From the NCBI GenBank assembly GCA_022497155.1, contig MU385724.1, positions 124,001 to 188,000 of the forward strand: DNA of 64,000 bases, given 5' to 3'. The notes beneath the pieces are model-generated. The model was not told the DNA's origin. It did no database searches and saw nothing but the letters and a program-made list of their open reading frames with translations. How positions within the stretch are numbered: the first letter of the stretch is position 1; each line of letters starts with the position of its first letter. The position numbers and the translations under genes are program-made. Positions 23,781 through 34,897 of the stretch are shown here, in pieces. This stretch comes from Whalleya microplaca. Its lineage: Eukaryota; Ascomycota; Sordariomycetes; Xylariales; Xylariaceae.

Positions 23781-24695
23781 ATGTCTTTGCGTATATGCAC
23801 ATTGCCGCCAATAGACCAGGCCAGCCACACACACACGGTGGTCTTCCTGCACGGGCGCAACGTCACCGCGACCCAGTTCGCCGACGACCTGCTCGACAGC
23901 CGCGACGCGCGGGGCCTCAGCTTGCAGCACATCTTCCCGTCCGTGAAGTGGGTGTTCCCGGAGGCGCCGCCGTCATCGTCGTCTCACCACCATCACCATA
24001 ACCACCACCACCACCGGCACGCGGAAGACGAGGTTGCGACTACGTCTGAACAGCACCAGCACCAGCCGCAGTGGTTCGACATCTGGACCCCCGCGGACCC
24101 GGACGAGGGCCAGGAACAGCAGCGGGACGGCCTGCGCGAGAGCGTCGCCGGCCTCGTCACCCTGATCCTGGATGAGGCCGAGCGCGTCGGCGGCCTGCAC
24201 AACGTCGTGCTCGCCGGCATCAGCCAGGGGTGCGCGGTAGCCGTGCACGCGCTCCTGAACTTCCCCACTCCGGCGCCCGCCTCCTCCATCCCCACAGAGA
24301 AGGGGGAGGAGAGGGAAGGGCGGAATGACCGCCTAGGCGCCTTCGTCGGGCTGTCGGGGTGGATGTCCCTCGGCGCCGAGGAGGCGGAGGGCAGCCGCTC
24401 AGCGCTGGGTCTGGAACTCGATGTAGGAGGGCAGACGCCGGAGGAAGGCGGTGGTGGTGGTGGTGGCATCTACCGCAACACGCCGGTGTTCCTGAGCCAC
24501 TCGGCCAACGACAACATCGTGCCCGTGGCGCAGGGGCGGCGCCTGCGGGATACGCTCGTGCGCTACGGTATGGACGTGCGCTGGCGCGAGTACGAGCGCG
24601 GCGGGCACTGGCTGTACGCGCCGCAGGGCGTCGAGGACATCGTCGCGTTCCTGCGGGAGCAGGGGCTGGAGCGTGCGGAGATCGCGGATACCTAG
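23781..24695 (+). CDS. Acyl-protein thioesterase / carboxylesterase-like hydrolase
   Basis: Serine hydrolase of the phospholipase/carboxylesterase (abhydrolase_2) family, known for removing acyl groups from proteins or lysolipids. Single exon, 304 aa. The first strand reads HTVVFLHGRN; the nucleophile elbow is GISQG with Ser148; the acid is probably Asp244 in SANDNIVP and the base His276 in GGHWLY. The protein is longer than the usual ~230 aa because of two insertions: a His-rich run at about 69-80 followed by an acidic/Gln segment to ~96, and a Glu/Gly-rich loop at about 200-229. No signal peptide. The gene is GC-rich. Substrate unknown; the family assignment is firm, the thioesterase activity is inferred. 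Confidence 0.88.
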   Translation: MSLRICTLPPIDQASHTHTVVFLHGRNVTATQFADDLLDSRDARGLSLQHIFPSVKWVFPEAPPSSSSHHHHHNHHHHRHAEDEVATTSEQHQHQPQWFDIWTPADPDEGQEQQRDGLRESVAGLVTLILDEAERVGGLHNVVLAGISQGCAVAVHALLNFPTPAPASSIPTEKGEEREGRNDRLGAFVGLSGWMSLGAEEAEGSRSALGLELDVGGQTPEEGGGGGGGIYRNTPVFLSHSANDNIVPVAQGRRLRDTLVRYGMDVRWREYERGGHWLYAPQGVEDIVAFLREQGLERAEIADT

Positions 24696-26206
24696 TCGAT
24701 GCTTCTTCACGTTTTGGATTTCACGTTTTTGGGTACTTTCTTGGGTGGCGGTTCTTTTTACTTCCTCTTGGCTACTTTTTTTCTGCGTGCACGTGGCAAG
24801 CGATGGGCGTTGAGGCAATTCATCTGGACTTTTCCTCTTTTTTTTTTTGGCCTCATGGTATGGATGGTATGGTATGGATATCCGGGGATACGATTTTGGG
24901 GGTTTCCCGGCGCGGGTCCGGAGGAGCTTGGAAGGCAGGCAACCGGATTCTAAAATGGGAATACCAAGAACAGGAGTATCCTCACGGGACAGGGGCACAT
25001 TTACGGGGACATAGGGACATGGGGGGGCACGCGCCTATCTGGTGTATATTGGAAGGTTTTTGGTCTATTATTAATGCCGGAATCTTTTGGGCACGCCGCA
25101 GTGCTGCTATCATCAGCCACGGCGTTATTGAGATTCTTCTACGTATGTGAGGTATTTTGGTAATTACTAGATTTAGGCAGTCTTGGATTCTGAGGCGAGT
25201 CCAATGGATAATCTGATCTTATACCGGAGGCAGCAATGCTATTCTCCTCGAGCTTTCTTATCTTGTCGGGTGGTGCTCTGTAACCTCGTGTATGCTCTAA
25301 TGAGACTAACGAACAATGTAGTTGAATCTCTTCACATGTAAAAAACCCGAGAGTCAGCAGTGAGTATTGGGAATTCTAAGTTCCAGACTGTTTCCAAGTT
25401 CTTACCACAGCAAAAGCAAAGTCGTGAGTAGGCGCTGTGACACATTGACTGCCCATCAAATTTCCCAACAAAGCCAAAAGTATATATCAGATGAGAAAGA
25501 GTTATTTTTACGGACGAGCGCTTTTGTCACTTCGACTGGAACGTAAGATTTGACCGTATTGCCCCTGAATAATTCTGCTGTTGGACTATTAGGATCCTTA
25601 CTGTGTTGAATTGCATTATACCTAGTTGTTGTAGTTATTAAGGTCCAGGCTAGTACTAGGTAACAGTGGGTACGATAGGAATACACGGAATTCTGCTGTC
25701 AGATCAAGCAATTCAAATACTTAATTAGCTTCATTCGAGGGTCTTAAGCCGGGCCTGAGGTCAAGATTTGTTGAGTTACTCGTATAGGTCTGATAGGGGT
25801 ACGGGCTTACGTATAGCCACCGCCAGTATGTGTGTATATAAAGAGGTTTTCACCCCTATACATAACTTCACATAGCACTTATCAAGCCCCTATTCTCATC
25901 ATTACTTTGTCCTGTATTGACAAGACCAAAGATTACTTCTGGTTATTTAAAAATTAACCTGTCGGGAGTTCAGTGCCCTGATGACTCTACGGACGATTAC
26001 TAGGATATCTCCCGAGAGCTCCTATGGCTGGTGGCTTAGTTTGCCATTTTTTGCTTAGAAGACTGACATAAGCTGATATCCAAGTCACTATACACCATCA
26101 TATTAGCTTATGTAATTGTTGTTGAATAAACAGACACTGCATGCTGGAGATTCACCCTGATATGGTTCTCCTTAAATCCTTAATATTGGTAGAACTAGTT
26201 GCACAT
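24696..26206. other. Intergenic with a solo LTR
   Basis: About 1.5 kb between the hydrolase and the glyoxalase-like gene. It contains the solo LTR at 25769-25922. Other short frames (e.g. 25456-25686 -) are unrecognised. Confidence 0.4.
25769..25922 (+). mobile_element. Solo LTR-like repeat, copy A (154 bp)
   Basis: Starts TGTTGAG and ends TATTGACA. It shares its whole layout with copies at 30922-31073 and 45596-45755: TATAGG near the start, GGTACGGGC, a TATATAA box, AATCAAG/ATCAAG, and ATTACTTTGTCC before the end. Flanks are AGATT and AGACC, an imperfect match that could be a decayed 5-bp duplication. No internal retrotransposon sequence is next to it. Confidence 0.7.
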
Positions 26207-27109
26207 CTAGTTACCACTAGTCTTCACCAGGACGAAATTGAGGAAATGCTCCCCATCAATCTTGCCCCCAACTGCCTTGTGATCTGAGGGGCTCTCCTCC
26301 TTCGCGAAGAGCTCTATTCCAAGCCCAGGCGAGTCCTCATCGTCCAGTACACTGATGCTCACTTGGCTAGCCGGGTGCAGTCCTTTCCCGTTCAGCGTCT
26401 CCACATTCCAGGAAGAACTATGCTTGCTTTCTAATTCTTCCTTGCCAAGGAGCGCGTCGTAAACGCTCCTCACCTTGTCCACATCGTCCCCCGGCGTCTC
26501 TACCACAAAGGAAACCCTGGCCACTCCGGTGGTGCCGCTCGGGTGGTCCGTGATGCCGGGCTCGGTGTACGGGACCCGTAGATGTCTCGGGGTGACGTCC
26601 AGACACCAGAACGGCAACACGCCGATATCAGCTTTCTCCGCCGTAGAAATCGCCCATTTCAGTTCCTCGCCGTCGAGTCGGTTTCTGCCGCCTGGGGCTA
26701 GGTCGCTGTATTGGATCCCCGCCCCCGCATCCCGGACCTTCTGCTGGATTGCGTGGAATGCTTTTTCTTGCTCTGCCCACCTGTCCTCGGTAGCTGTGGC
26801 TGAGGCGGATTTCGCGTCCTCTCGCAATGCTAATGACACGGCCCAGTCTACAATAGTACCTTCTTGCTTGCGACCCCATTTGTGCGACTCGCGCTTATGC
26901 GGGTCAATGCCGGGGACGAAGGCGATGAACTCAAGGTAAGATCCGTCTGCGAATAGAACGAGGGTGTTCTCAGTCCGACCATCGGAATGTTGGCCGCCGG
27001 GGTACAGAGTAAAGAGATCTGTGATCCAGGAGGGTGGAGACGTGATGAACGAATGAGGAACTAGGACTACGACGTGGTCCAGGATCGGGATGAAAGAAGA
27101 GGATGCCAT
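26207..27109 (-). CDS. Glyoxalase-like domain protein
   Basis: Protein of 300 aa with the fungal/bacterial glyoxalase-like domain (Glyoxalase_3 type, vicinal-oxygen-chelate fold). The N-terminal strand ILDHVVVLVPHS and GGQHSDGRTENTLVLFADGSYLEFIAF form the first VOC module, and GVLPFWCLDVTPR with a repeat of the fold makes the rest. His in LDHV and GGQH and Glu in YLEFIAF are candidate metal ligands. Five codons upstream of the ATG are open but begin with a non-ATG codon, so MASSSFIPILDH at 27109 is taken as start. No signal peptide. The reaction is unknown for this family. Confidence 0.85.
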   Translation of the reverse strand: MASSSFIPILDHVVVLVPHSFITSPPSWITDLFTLYPGGQHSDGRTENTLVLFADGSYLEFIAFVPGIDPHKRESHKWGRKQEGTIVDWAVSLALREDAKSASATATEDRWAEQEKAFHAIQQKVRDAGAGIQYSDLAPGGRNRLDGEELKWAISTAEKADIGVLPFWCLDVTPRHLRVPYTEPGITDHPSGTTGVARVSFVVETPGDDVDKVRSVYDALLGKEELESKHSSSWNVETLNGKGLHPASQVSISVLDDEDSPGLGIELFAKEESPSDHKAVGGKIDGEHFLNFVLVKTSGN

Positions 27110-27598
27110 GTCAAATTCGATCAACGACCGATTGTCACCCGTTGTTGACAGAATATCCAGTAAATTATGTGAGTGGCTTACCCATCGATTATCTCGTTAT
27201 TGATGTTCGCGCTGTAATGTTGGAATACGTTAAGCAGGAAGGTTGCGCCAATTTTATAAGCGATCCATAACCCCTCTCTCGCATCATTAAATCATAGTAC
27301 TAGCGTTGGTTATATCGCCTCCTCACGCCCAGATACTCGAATTGAAGCGTGCGCCATGCCTAAAAAAGGTAATCCGATATTCGTCATTTTTCGCTATATG
27401 AGAGAATACAAAGAACATCGAACGACTCTTTTGCGATCTGAATCTATCTGGGTAAAGGATTTTATCTCATTTTAAGTAATAAATATTAGCGTCTGAGACT
27501 GAAGTGTACCTACTTAATGTTACTTGCATCAATGTGAGTGCCTGCGTCGGTGACTTTGAGGCTGCATCTAAAAACATAATTACTTGTTTCATTCGCGA
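27110..27598. other. Intergenic, no gene seen
   Basis: Upstream of the glyoxalase-like gene. No coding signal was noticed. Confidence 0.4.
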
Positions 27599-27942
27599 CT
27601 ACATGTGCATCTCTGCGTTACAGTACCAGGTAGTTTCCGAAGGGACTGAACTTATAAGGCTGAGACAACGACTTAAAAAATTTCGCCGGATGACTGTCAT
27701 GGTTCTTGGAATATAGATCTTCAAGTGTAATTCGTAGGTCTTGCGGCTGAACTTCTTCCAGAGAAAGAATATCAGTAGGCCTAGCGCGATAGAGACGAGA
27801 GGCACCCCGACGCCGACGCCGATCTTTCCTTGCCTGGACAGACCGTGGCTATTTGCTGCCGTTGTCTCGGCAGAAGTGGAGGTGGGTGCGGCCGGCGTTG
27901 TCGGTGTCGCCAAGATCGTAGAGCTGGCCGCAGCTACTTCCT
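27599..27942 (-). pseudogene. Orphan 3' exon of a single-pass membrane protein
   Basis: An open frame with a plausible 5' splice acceptor (TTTAG at about 27943) and no ATG. It encodes a Thr/Ala/Ser-rich stalk, then GKIGVGVGVPLVSIALGLLI, a single transmembrane helix, then WKKFSRK on the cytoplasmic side. This layout is common at the C-terminus of fungal cell-wall or sensor-type membrane proteins. I find no matching upstream exon on the minus strand before 29 kb, so this is either a gene fragment or the end of a gene whose first exons I cannot recognise. Confidence 0.35.
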
Positions 27943-29120
27943 AAAGAAGCATGTAAAAGAAGATTGAAAGAATACAAAATAGACATAAAAACTGCCGAGT
28001 CGAGGATTTGAACTCAGTACCTTCTGAGTTTCAAAAAAATTTCACCCGAAGGCTAATCTTTCCGTTGTAAATCTGCCCCTGCCGTCTGCGCAGTCGTGTA
28101 ACGCCCCCCTGAGCCACTCAAGGAGGAGGCCGCAACAGAAATTCCAACTCCCTCGCCATGCCGGCTTGGTGATAATAGGATGGCTGATTATGATATATAA
28201 GCCTTACCTCCTCGATGTACCTAGGTACCTTTACACTATTGCCAAATAAATCCATCAATGCACCTACTGTAGGGAGTTCTACACTGCGCCCTTCATACTG
28301 ATGTTCAATTCCGCAGTGGAGTAATACATGCGGGAAACGCCCGCTATAAGGCAATGCTCTCAAATGTCCATAAGCTCGACAGCTGGGCACTACACCAATG
28401 AACCCTTTCAAGGAAACCTAATATTTCCGGCATCCAGCACACAATGCTTATTACACATAACTTTGTTACGACCTCACCTGATCATTAGGGGGTTACTTCT
28501 CGATACGCTCTGCTCATCACACCCCTCGGCCCCCAGGTACGCGCGCAGATCCACCGACCGCTGAATGTCAGGATGGCATTCCAAGTCGCAACGCATATGT
28601 CGTTAGTCGAAGCCTTAACCAGGGGATGGAATGATCGGCCGGCTTGAAAAAGACAGTGGCGCACGTTGCATTGCTTACGGGTGTGTAGATAACTTGCACC
28701 AATCAAATTATACCTACTCAATATATTAGCACCATCCCAAAATGCGAAGCTGACATTGTTAATTGAGGTGCCTCATGAGCCACTTGACTGTTGATCAAAC
28801 CTGCACAGAAATGGCGTAGGCTACGTTGTAACCTGATCATTCATCCTGTCTGTGATCTTGCACAGAGCCAACATGGAAACGCCTCACTAGGATTGCTGTT
28901 CCAACAACCCGAAGTTGCCAACACATCGCCGATTTAGTCGTCAGACTGGCCGACTCGCACTAAAGAGGGAGGGGGAGGGGGATGACATTTATGAAGGACG
29001 CAAATTGGATGCTACAAATTTATTCTTGGTACTCAAGTAGGTAATCTTTCGTTTGAAATGTATTAAAATTATCAAAATTGTCTTTGATTTTTGCTATTTT
29101 GAATCGGCAGTTGTATTGTA
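27943..29120. other. Intergenic, no firm gene
   Basis: Contains a weak tRNA-like end (27993-28020) that does not fold convincingly and a TACCTAGGTA palindrome near 28218. The 97-codon minus frame 28411-28118 has no ATG start and no recognisable family. Confidence 0.35.
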
Positions 29121-30400
29121 TCATACATTATCATCACTCCAAATATGACTTACACTGCTACCTTGTATCGGTCCGGCTTTGGGACGATACTCGGAAGCGC
29201 AAACAATTTCCGTAGTGACAGCCATTCCCACCCCATGGGGCTCTTGGGGCCGTTGGGGCCGGACCTTTACATGTGCAGGATATTTGCTTTCGTCGATTCT
29301 GTCGTAGTTAACTTTCTTGCTGCTGAAGGCCTTTTGACGGATATCTGTCAAGCCATATGGCGTAGAGCCAGAGGAACCACCTGAGCCGCACGCTGACTTC
29401 AACTTATTGATGAACGGCTGGCCATAGGCTCGGAAAAGGGGAGCTAGTGTGGGAATACAGGCAACAATGATACCAAACTACAACTCAAAGAAGCTGATCA
29501 GACCGATCAGCCCGAGATGTAAGGTAAAGCCAGGGTCGGCCCTAGCTTGAATAGTTGCCGTCATCCTCCATATCATAATTGCAATCGTGCTGTAGATGTA
29601 TTAGCGAACTCTGGTTTCTTGTAATTTGCTTGAGAGCTGTGGACCGGGGAATCACCTACGCAGGACCGAAGCTGAGCATAACCGTCACCACAGCCTTCTT
29701 ACGCAACGGGAGTTGCAAGCCCCAGAGCGTAGGCATTGGAACTATCAATATCGCAAGGTCGAGAAACAAGTTGATGGCGATGGTAGCAAAATCGCTAATT
29801 TGGAAATCGCGACAGTGGCCGTCCGGACTCGGGTTTTAGAGCTGGTCCACTGGTATACAGTTGGTGAGGTATACGGGAAGGCAGGAGATGCCATAACAGC
29901 CGTTGATAGCCATGAGAGTCCAGCACCAGCGCCTGAACTGTCTGATTGCGAAGATACGATTGTAGAGCCACAGGATGGACATCTTAACGAAGACGCTCGC
30001 GATTAGCCAACACACAGCTGATATTATGACGAACTAGCGCCGCAGAAGTTAGCATTACACTTCCCGGCGCCGTATCGGCCCTTACCTTTGCGTTGGCAGC
30101 AAGTTCTTCAGGAGACAGCTCCGCGCCCGATTTGCCGAGTCCGTTGACTGCGGCCCAAAGGCCAACACCACCTAGCGCTATGCAATTTGTCTGTGATCCC
30201 ACGGTACATTTAGTGTATGCTGGATGCATTGATTGAGAAAGACTTACATAGGCGAAAAGGATGAATGCATCATCGAGATACAGGGAACGGCGCGACACAG
30301 TCGCAGCCCACAGACGAAGCAAGAGGAATATACCACAAACCACAGTGAATATTATCACAAATACGAAGAAAGTTAAGCCACTAGAGCTGAAATTCGCCAT
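29121..30400 (-). pseudogene. Pth11-like rhodopsin-domain receptor pseudogene
   Basis: Same family as the gene at 1022-2522. Reconstructed exons are 30400-30248, 30190-30086, 30033-29610 and 29545-29121; introns 1 and 2 have perfect GTAAGT/GTAAGG donors and intron 2 a GCTAAC branch. The conserved order is visible: SLYLDDAFIL, FVKMSILWLYNRIF, the CIPV segment, NLFLDLAILIVPMPTLW, ADPGFTLHLGLIG and FGIIVACIPTLAPLF, then a cytoplasmic tail. Three in-frame stops interrupt it: TAA 29838-29836, TAG 29658-29656 and TAG 29480-29478. Each sits inside a conserved stretch where an intron is not plausible. The donor of intron 3 (GTTCGC) is also weak. The gene is therefore most likely dead, though its frame is otherwise well preserved, suggesting recent loss. 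Confidence 0.85.
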
Positions 30401-31674
30401 TGCCTGAGCAAAGCGCGCGCATTTAACGGCAAAGTCGTAGGTACTCAAACGCACTGGCGCTTGCTTCCGCGGGATCAAAACAGTTCGTGGGGTCGGGAGA
30501 ACTTATTATAGAAGACGAGGACATGCCTAACTAAATGGCACCGAACTCATTTGTGGCATAAGAGACGTAGATGATATAAGGCGTGAGTGTGGCACAGAGA
30601 GGAGAGCGGCATTAGGGGGCGGCATTAGTAGGATGTCATCAACACAGCCGGCTTAATTGATAGAATTGGGACAATACCATCCATGAGCTCTGCATCAGGA
30701 AAGACCACCGGTACCGTAAGGAAGTTCAGATAACGATATAACAGACCGTTATAATCCTTCAGTGACTACTGTGTAACATGCGCATAATGGATTGGTGACA
30801 TATGTATATGTGGATTCGATAACTTCTCAGGCCACTAAGCAACTTTTATATTATGTCAGACTGTATCTATGAATATGGCCATGTGTGAAAATTAAATCTC
30901 TGAGAAATTTGTTGGCTGTTCTGTTAAGATACGCCCTATAGGGCTGAGGGTACGGGCCTACATGTGCCCGGCCGCCTATACATGTATATATAAGGAGCTC
31001 TGCCACCTTCCTATAGCTTCACCTTGCACTAATCAAGCAACTATACTTCTTATTACTTTGTCCCATATTGACATTGGATTCCTAAAGAAGGACATATTAA
31101 AGGCTTTTTGAACGTAGTCTGTTACAGTAAAGAGATATTGTAAACTACCTAGGTATGATAAAAGCTGAGAAAGCAGCGCAACTGTCACTTAGATTCCGAT
31201 ACATTTTATAATCAGATGGTGCTTATTTATATCGAAGTCACCAAAAATGCGATCAGATCGCCCCAAATTCACAATGACGAATGCTCTACCCCCTGACCCC
31301 CCTTTAAACCAGGTAAAGGCTGCATCATAAGTATGTCTTGTTGGTGACGGACAGAACCAGAAATGCAACCTCGTAGAGGGCCAATGGGCTTCATTTTCTG
31401 TGACTGAAACTTACATGTCACTCACATACGAAATAAATCAAGAGGGGTATATCTAGAGGGTCAGGAGCCACTGGTTGGTGTGCTCAATGCATGAATGCAT
31501 AACGCAAGAGTTGGGCATTGGTAACAAAATATCTCGACTTGATGATGATTGGAAGGATTGGTGAGATTTCGGATTACATCGAATGACCAACATGCAGGAA
31601 TCTAGCTAACCTGCACCTCAGTGCAACATAACCCTGCCGAAAGGTATACCTCCACACAAGGACGAATGTAGAAT
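30401..31674. other. Intergenic with a solo LTR
   Basis: Between the receptor pseudogene and the BBE-type oxidase gene. It contains the solo LTR at 30922-31073 and otherwise nothing recognised. Confidence 0.4.
30922..31073 (+). mobile_element. Solo LTR-like repeat, copy B (152 bp)
   Basis: Starts TGTTAAGATACGCCCTATAG and ends CATATTGACA. Very similar to copy C in reverse at 45596-45755, less so to copy A at 25769. It carries a TATATATAAGG box near the middle. The flanks (TGTTC and TTGGA) show no duplication, so this copy may be old or recombined. Confidence 0.75.
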
Positions 31675-33282
31675 TTAGTTCCCTAAAGCTGAGATTTTGA
31701 AACCACCAGGGCACAGGCGCTGGAAGACGCCTTCGGGATCATATTTGGATGCTGCCTCTCGGATCCTGCGAACGTTCTCAGGACCGTAACTCTGTAGAAC
31801 TTCCTGACTGGAATGGGCGTAATTGAGATACAACCACGGCATGACACCACCCTCAATATTATTGGCGAAGGTACGCACCTCTTCAACCAACGCGCGAACC
31901 TTGGGACGAGCCCATGCCTCTAGCTCAGCGGTACGGACACTGGCAGACGCCTGGATCAGGATGGCATCGCCGGTATTTTGCTCAAGGCCAAGTACATTGC
32001 CACTTCTGTTAGTATCTTGTGAGGCCTCCACAAATAGATACGGTATTGGCTGAAAGGCGACGTGCGAGGTGAAGTCCTGGTCGGGAATGCCGGCCTGAAG
32101 CTCCTTTGCCATTTGATTATGCAACTCGGCGGCTTTGAGAAGAATGGAAATATCATTCTTGATTGTCAAAGTGAACCAGATGTTGCTAGGAGGTAGGTAA
32201 GAGTTAGTCATAGTTAACACAAGTTAGGTTGTGATGCATATGCTTACTAGTAGTTGGGTGGGAGTGAAGAATATGTGATAACTTCCTGAAGCGTGGCTTT
32301 CTTGTAATTGTTCATAATATTAGGCAATGCCAAAGCATTCTGGAGCAAAGTAGGCTCCGCAGGATCATTTATCTGCTTCTCAGGATCACTCATCTGATTC
32401 GCGATGGTAATGCCGACACCGCCCCCAAATCTGGGCTGGTGGCCGACCACAAAATACATGTTAGAGAGCGGATCGCTTAAACTGTTGGCCGTGAAGTCAA
32501 CTAACGCCTTGATACCGGCCGGGACGACATCCAACTGATGAAGAGCCAGTCCGCCCCAGACAGTGCCGCTATATATGGTCGGCATGGTAAAACGTGTAAC
32601 GATTCCGAAGTTATTGCCTCCACCTTTCAAGGCACGAAAGAGATCTATCGGTCACAAGTCAGATATAACCAAGGCCACAGAAGGGAAAAGTGAGGAGAAG
32701 CTGGTTACCGGCATGCTCGCCCTCTGCTTCAGCAGTGATGATGCTCCCATCGGCCAGGACAATCTCGTAGGCTATAACACTGTTGCAGGCCAAACCATAG
32801 ACCGAAGCGTAGAACGTCATTCCGCCGCCCAGTAGGAAGCCACCTACGCCGACCTCTGCCTCTTTGCCTCCGGTGACTGAACGGCCATACTTCTCGAGCT
32901 CGGCGTAGACATCCTTCCATTTTGCTCCTGGTTCTAGGTGCGCGGTCTTGTTAGTATCATCATATCTGGTTGAATTTAGGAGACCCAAATCTATAGTAAC
33001 GCCATCGGCAATGTTGTTGCTGCCGGCCCAGTTGGTATGACCACCAGCACGAACGGCAAAAGGCTGGTTCGCCTTTGCAAGGGCGGTAACCGCTTGAGAC
33101 ACTTCCTTGGCAGACTGTGGCTGAACGATACAAGATGGTCGCAATTTGGCGTTATTACACCAGTAAGACTCAATCCGGGCAGCATACGCGGCATCGGTCG
33201 GCAAGAGGACCCGGGACTCGAGGCCGCTCTGGATTAGAGGTTCAGCCTGTGGTGGAATAGGGATGTTATCAATGCCCGCCAT
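31675..33282 (-). CDS. FAD-linked oxidoreductase, BBE type, intracellular
   Basis: Berberine-bridge-enzyme-like flavoprotein (FAD_binding_4 plus C-terminal BBE domain), predicted to oxidise a small molecule with O2 as acceptor. Three exons, 33282-32709, 32644-32248 and 32185-31675, close to 493 aa; junctions read EGEHA-D-LFRALKGGGNNFG and LPPNY-Y-NIWFTLT, both as in the family. RAGGHTNWAG supplies His82 for 8-alpha-histidyl FAD attachment. The second, cysteinyl attachment site of bicovalent members is absent: the segment is GGKEAEVGVGG without Cys. No signal peptide, unlike the oxidase at 35719. The C-terminus has the typical YDPEGVFQRLCPGGFK. It lies 0.8 kb from the divergently transcribed SDR gene, so the two could share a promoter region. 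Confidence 0.9.
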
Positions 33283-34080
33283 TTTGCAGTTGAGCCGTGT
33301 TGAGTGGTGGGTTTTAGCACAAGTGAGACGGGGAGGGTGCTGGTTGTGATGTGTTAACTATGCAAACAATATGAACAGAGAAAGACCTGGTTTCTAATTA
33401 TTCACGAAGCATGGGTTAGCTTCAATAATAGGACGAATCATGATTGAACATTGTTTGTTACAGATTTTGAAATGCAGGCACAGAAGAGGGGAGAATGGCA
33501 GATGTACTTTCATGTACCTAGTTAAGACGATCAGTCGTTTAAAATCCAGGGGAACACAAGTTCCAAGGCAAGGAGTCATCGCCTTATTGTGTGACATTGC
33601 TGTCAATGTTCTCCACTTAGATTTTGTTGGTGCATTCGGCCGCTGACCAGCAGCAGGCTGCAAGAGGATGTCTCTGGGAGGCAACCTTACCAACATGCAC
33701 CATCCGACCCAGATGCATTGAAACAGCAAGTCCATCATGTCTTGGCTAGAAATCGGGTTTGGTCCCCAAATTGAGAGACCGGAGAACGAATCAAGAAGCG
33801 AGATTCGCCCCTTTGAAGTTCGGAAAAGCAAGCGCTTATAGTTCTCTCTATCTATTAAGTATGTATACAAGTAGTTAGTTACTACATATGCATTTGCATG
33901 TAAGGAGTCGATATCCATTACCTTATACCTCAAGTTTTTATTTTTATTTTATTTTTTTCGAGTATAAATCTACTGGGCTTCAGCCTTTGGCAGAGAACTG
34001 CGCTTTTCATTGAAGTTTTTTGTGCCACACAGTACTCAATCGCCTGTCTCCATATCCTTCTTTGCAGTTTTCGCCTCATC
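33283..34080. other. Divergent intergenic region, oxidase / SDR
   Basis: Should hold both promoters. An AT-rich T-tract (33935-33960) precedes the SDR start. A 179-codon minus frame (33933-33394) begins with a non-ATG codon and resembles nothing, so it is not called. Confidence 0.4.
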
Positions 34081-34897
34081 ATGCCCACAATTCTAATCAC
34101 CGGCGCCAACCAAGGTAAGCAGCAGTCTCTATAACATGATTCCTAGCCGATTAGTACTAAGGCTCTTATCGTAATACTGATATACTATAGGCATTGGTCG
34201 CGCACTTGTTGAAGCCTACCTATCACGCTCAAACCAAACGATTATCGGCGCCGTCCGCAATCCTGAAAGCACCACGCTCAAAAGCATCAAGCCGGCGGAG
34301 GGTAGCAAGTTGTTGGTCGTCAAGATCGAAGCTACGTCCGAGACAGACCCCGCTGGAGCAATTGAGCAGATCAAGGCGGCCGGCATCAATGCCCTCGATG
34401 TCGTTATAGCCGTGGCGGGTATCAATCCAGCCAGTGATTTTGCTGAAGTCAAAGACATGAACGTCCAAGCCTTACGCAACGTCTTTAACGTCAACACATT
34501 TTCCTTCGTGAGCCTTTTCAGTGCCGTGCACCCGCTACTCAAAGCATCAACCAGCTCTCCAAAATTGCTAGCTATCAGCTCCAACGCCAGCCAGATTGTC
34601 GAGATGGAACCTACCATCCCTGTAAAGGTTGGCGTCTATGGTGCTAGTAAGGCCGCTCTCAACTATCTCGTCCGACGTACGCATTTCGAGAACCCATGGC
34701 TAACTTCATGGGTCATGAACCCGGGGTTCGTGCAAACGGCCACCGGGAACGCCAGTGCCAAGATTTGGGGCATGGAGAAGGCACCCCATTCAATGAACGA
34801 CATTGTCCCAGGTCTGATGGGGAAGATTGACAAGGCTACACGAGCTGAGACGTCGGGCAATTTCTATAACTTCGATGGCACGCTGCTAACCTATTGA
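34081..34897 (+). CDS. Short-chain dehydrogenase/reductase
   Basis: NAD(P)-dependent oxidoreductase of the classical SDR family, 246 aa. Exon 1 (34081-34114) is joined over a 76-nt GTAAGC intron to 34191-34897 inside the cofactor motif TGANQGIG (residues 7-14). The catalytic pair is Tyr151 and Lys155 in YGASK, with Ser132 or its neighbour as the third residue; the usual NNAG is AVAGIN here. The C-terminus has the MNPGFVQT loop after the active site. Resembles ketoreductase-like SDRs found near fungal secondary-metabolism genes, but substrate cannot be read from sequence. Lies between two BBE-type oxidase genes. Confidence 0.92.

Noticed and set aside
27990..28115. tRNA-like sequence on the minus strand (GAGTTCAAATCC near the 3' end)
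   Set aside because: The loop motif TTCAAAT is present but the flanking T-stem does not pair, no matching acceptor or D-arm is found, and the spacing is too long. At most a degraded tRNA or SINE-like end.
33394..33933. 179-codon minus-strand frame between the oxidase and SDR genes
   Set aside because: No ATG at its start, no family resemblance, and it fills a divergent promoter region.
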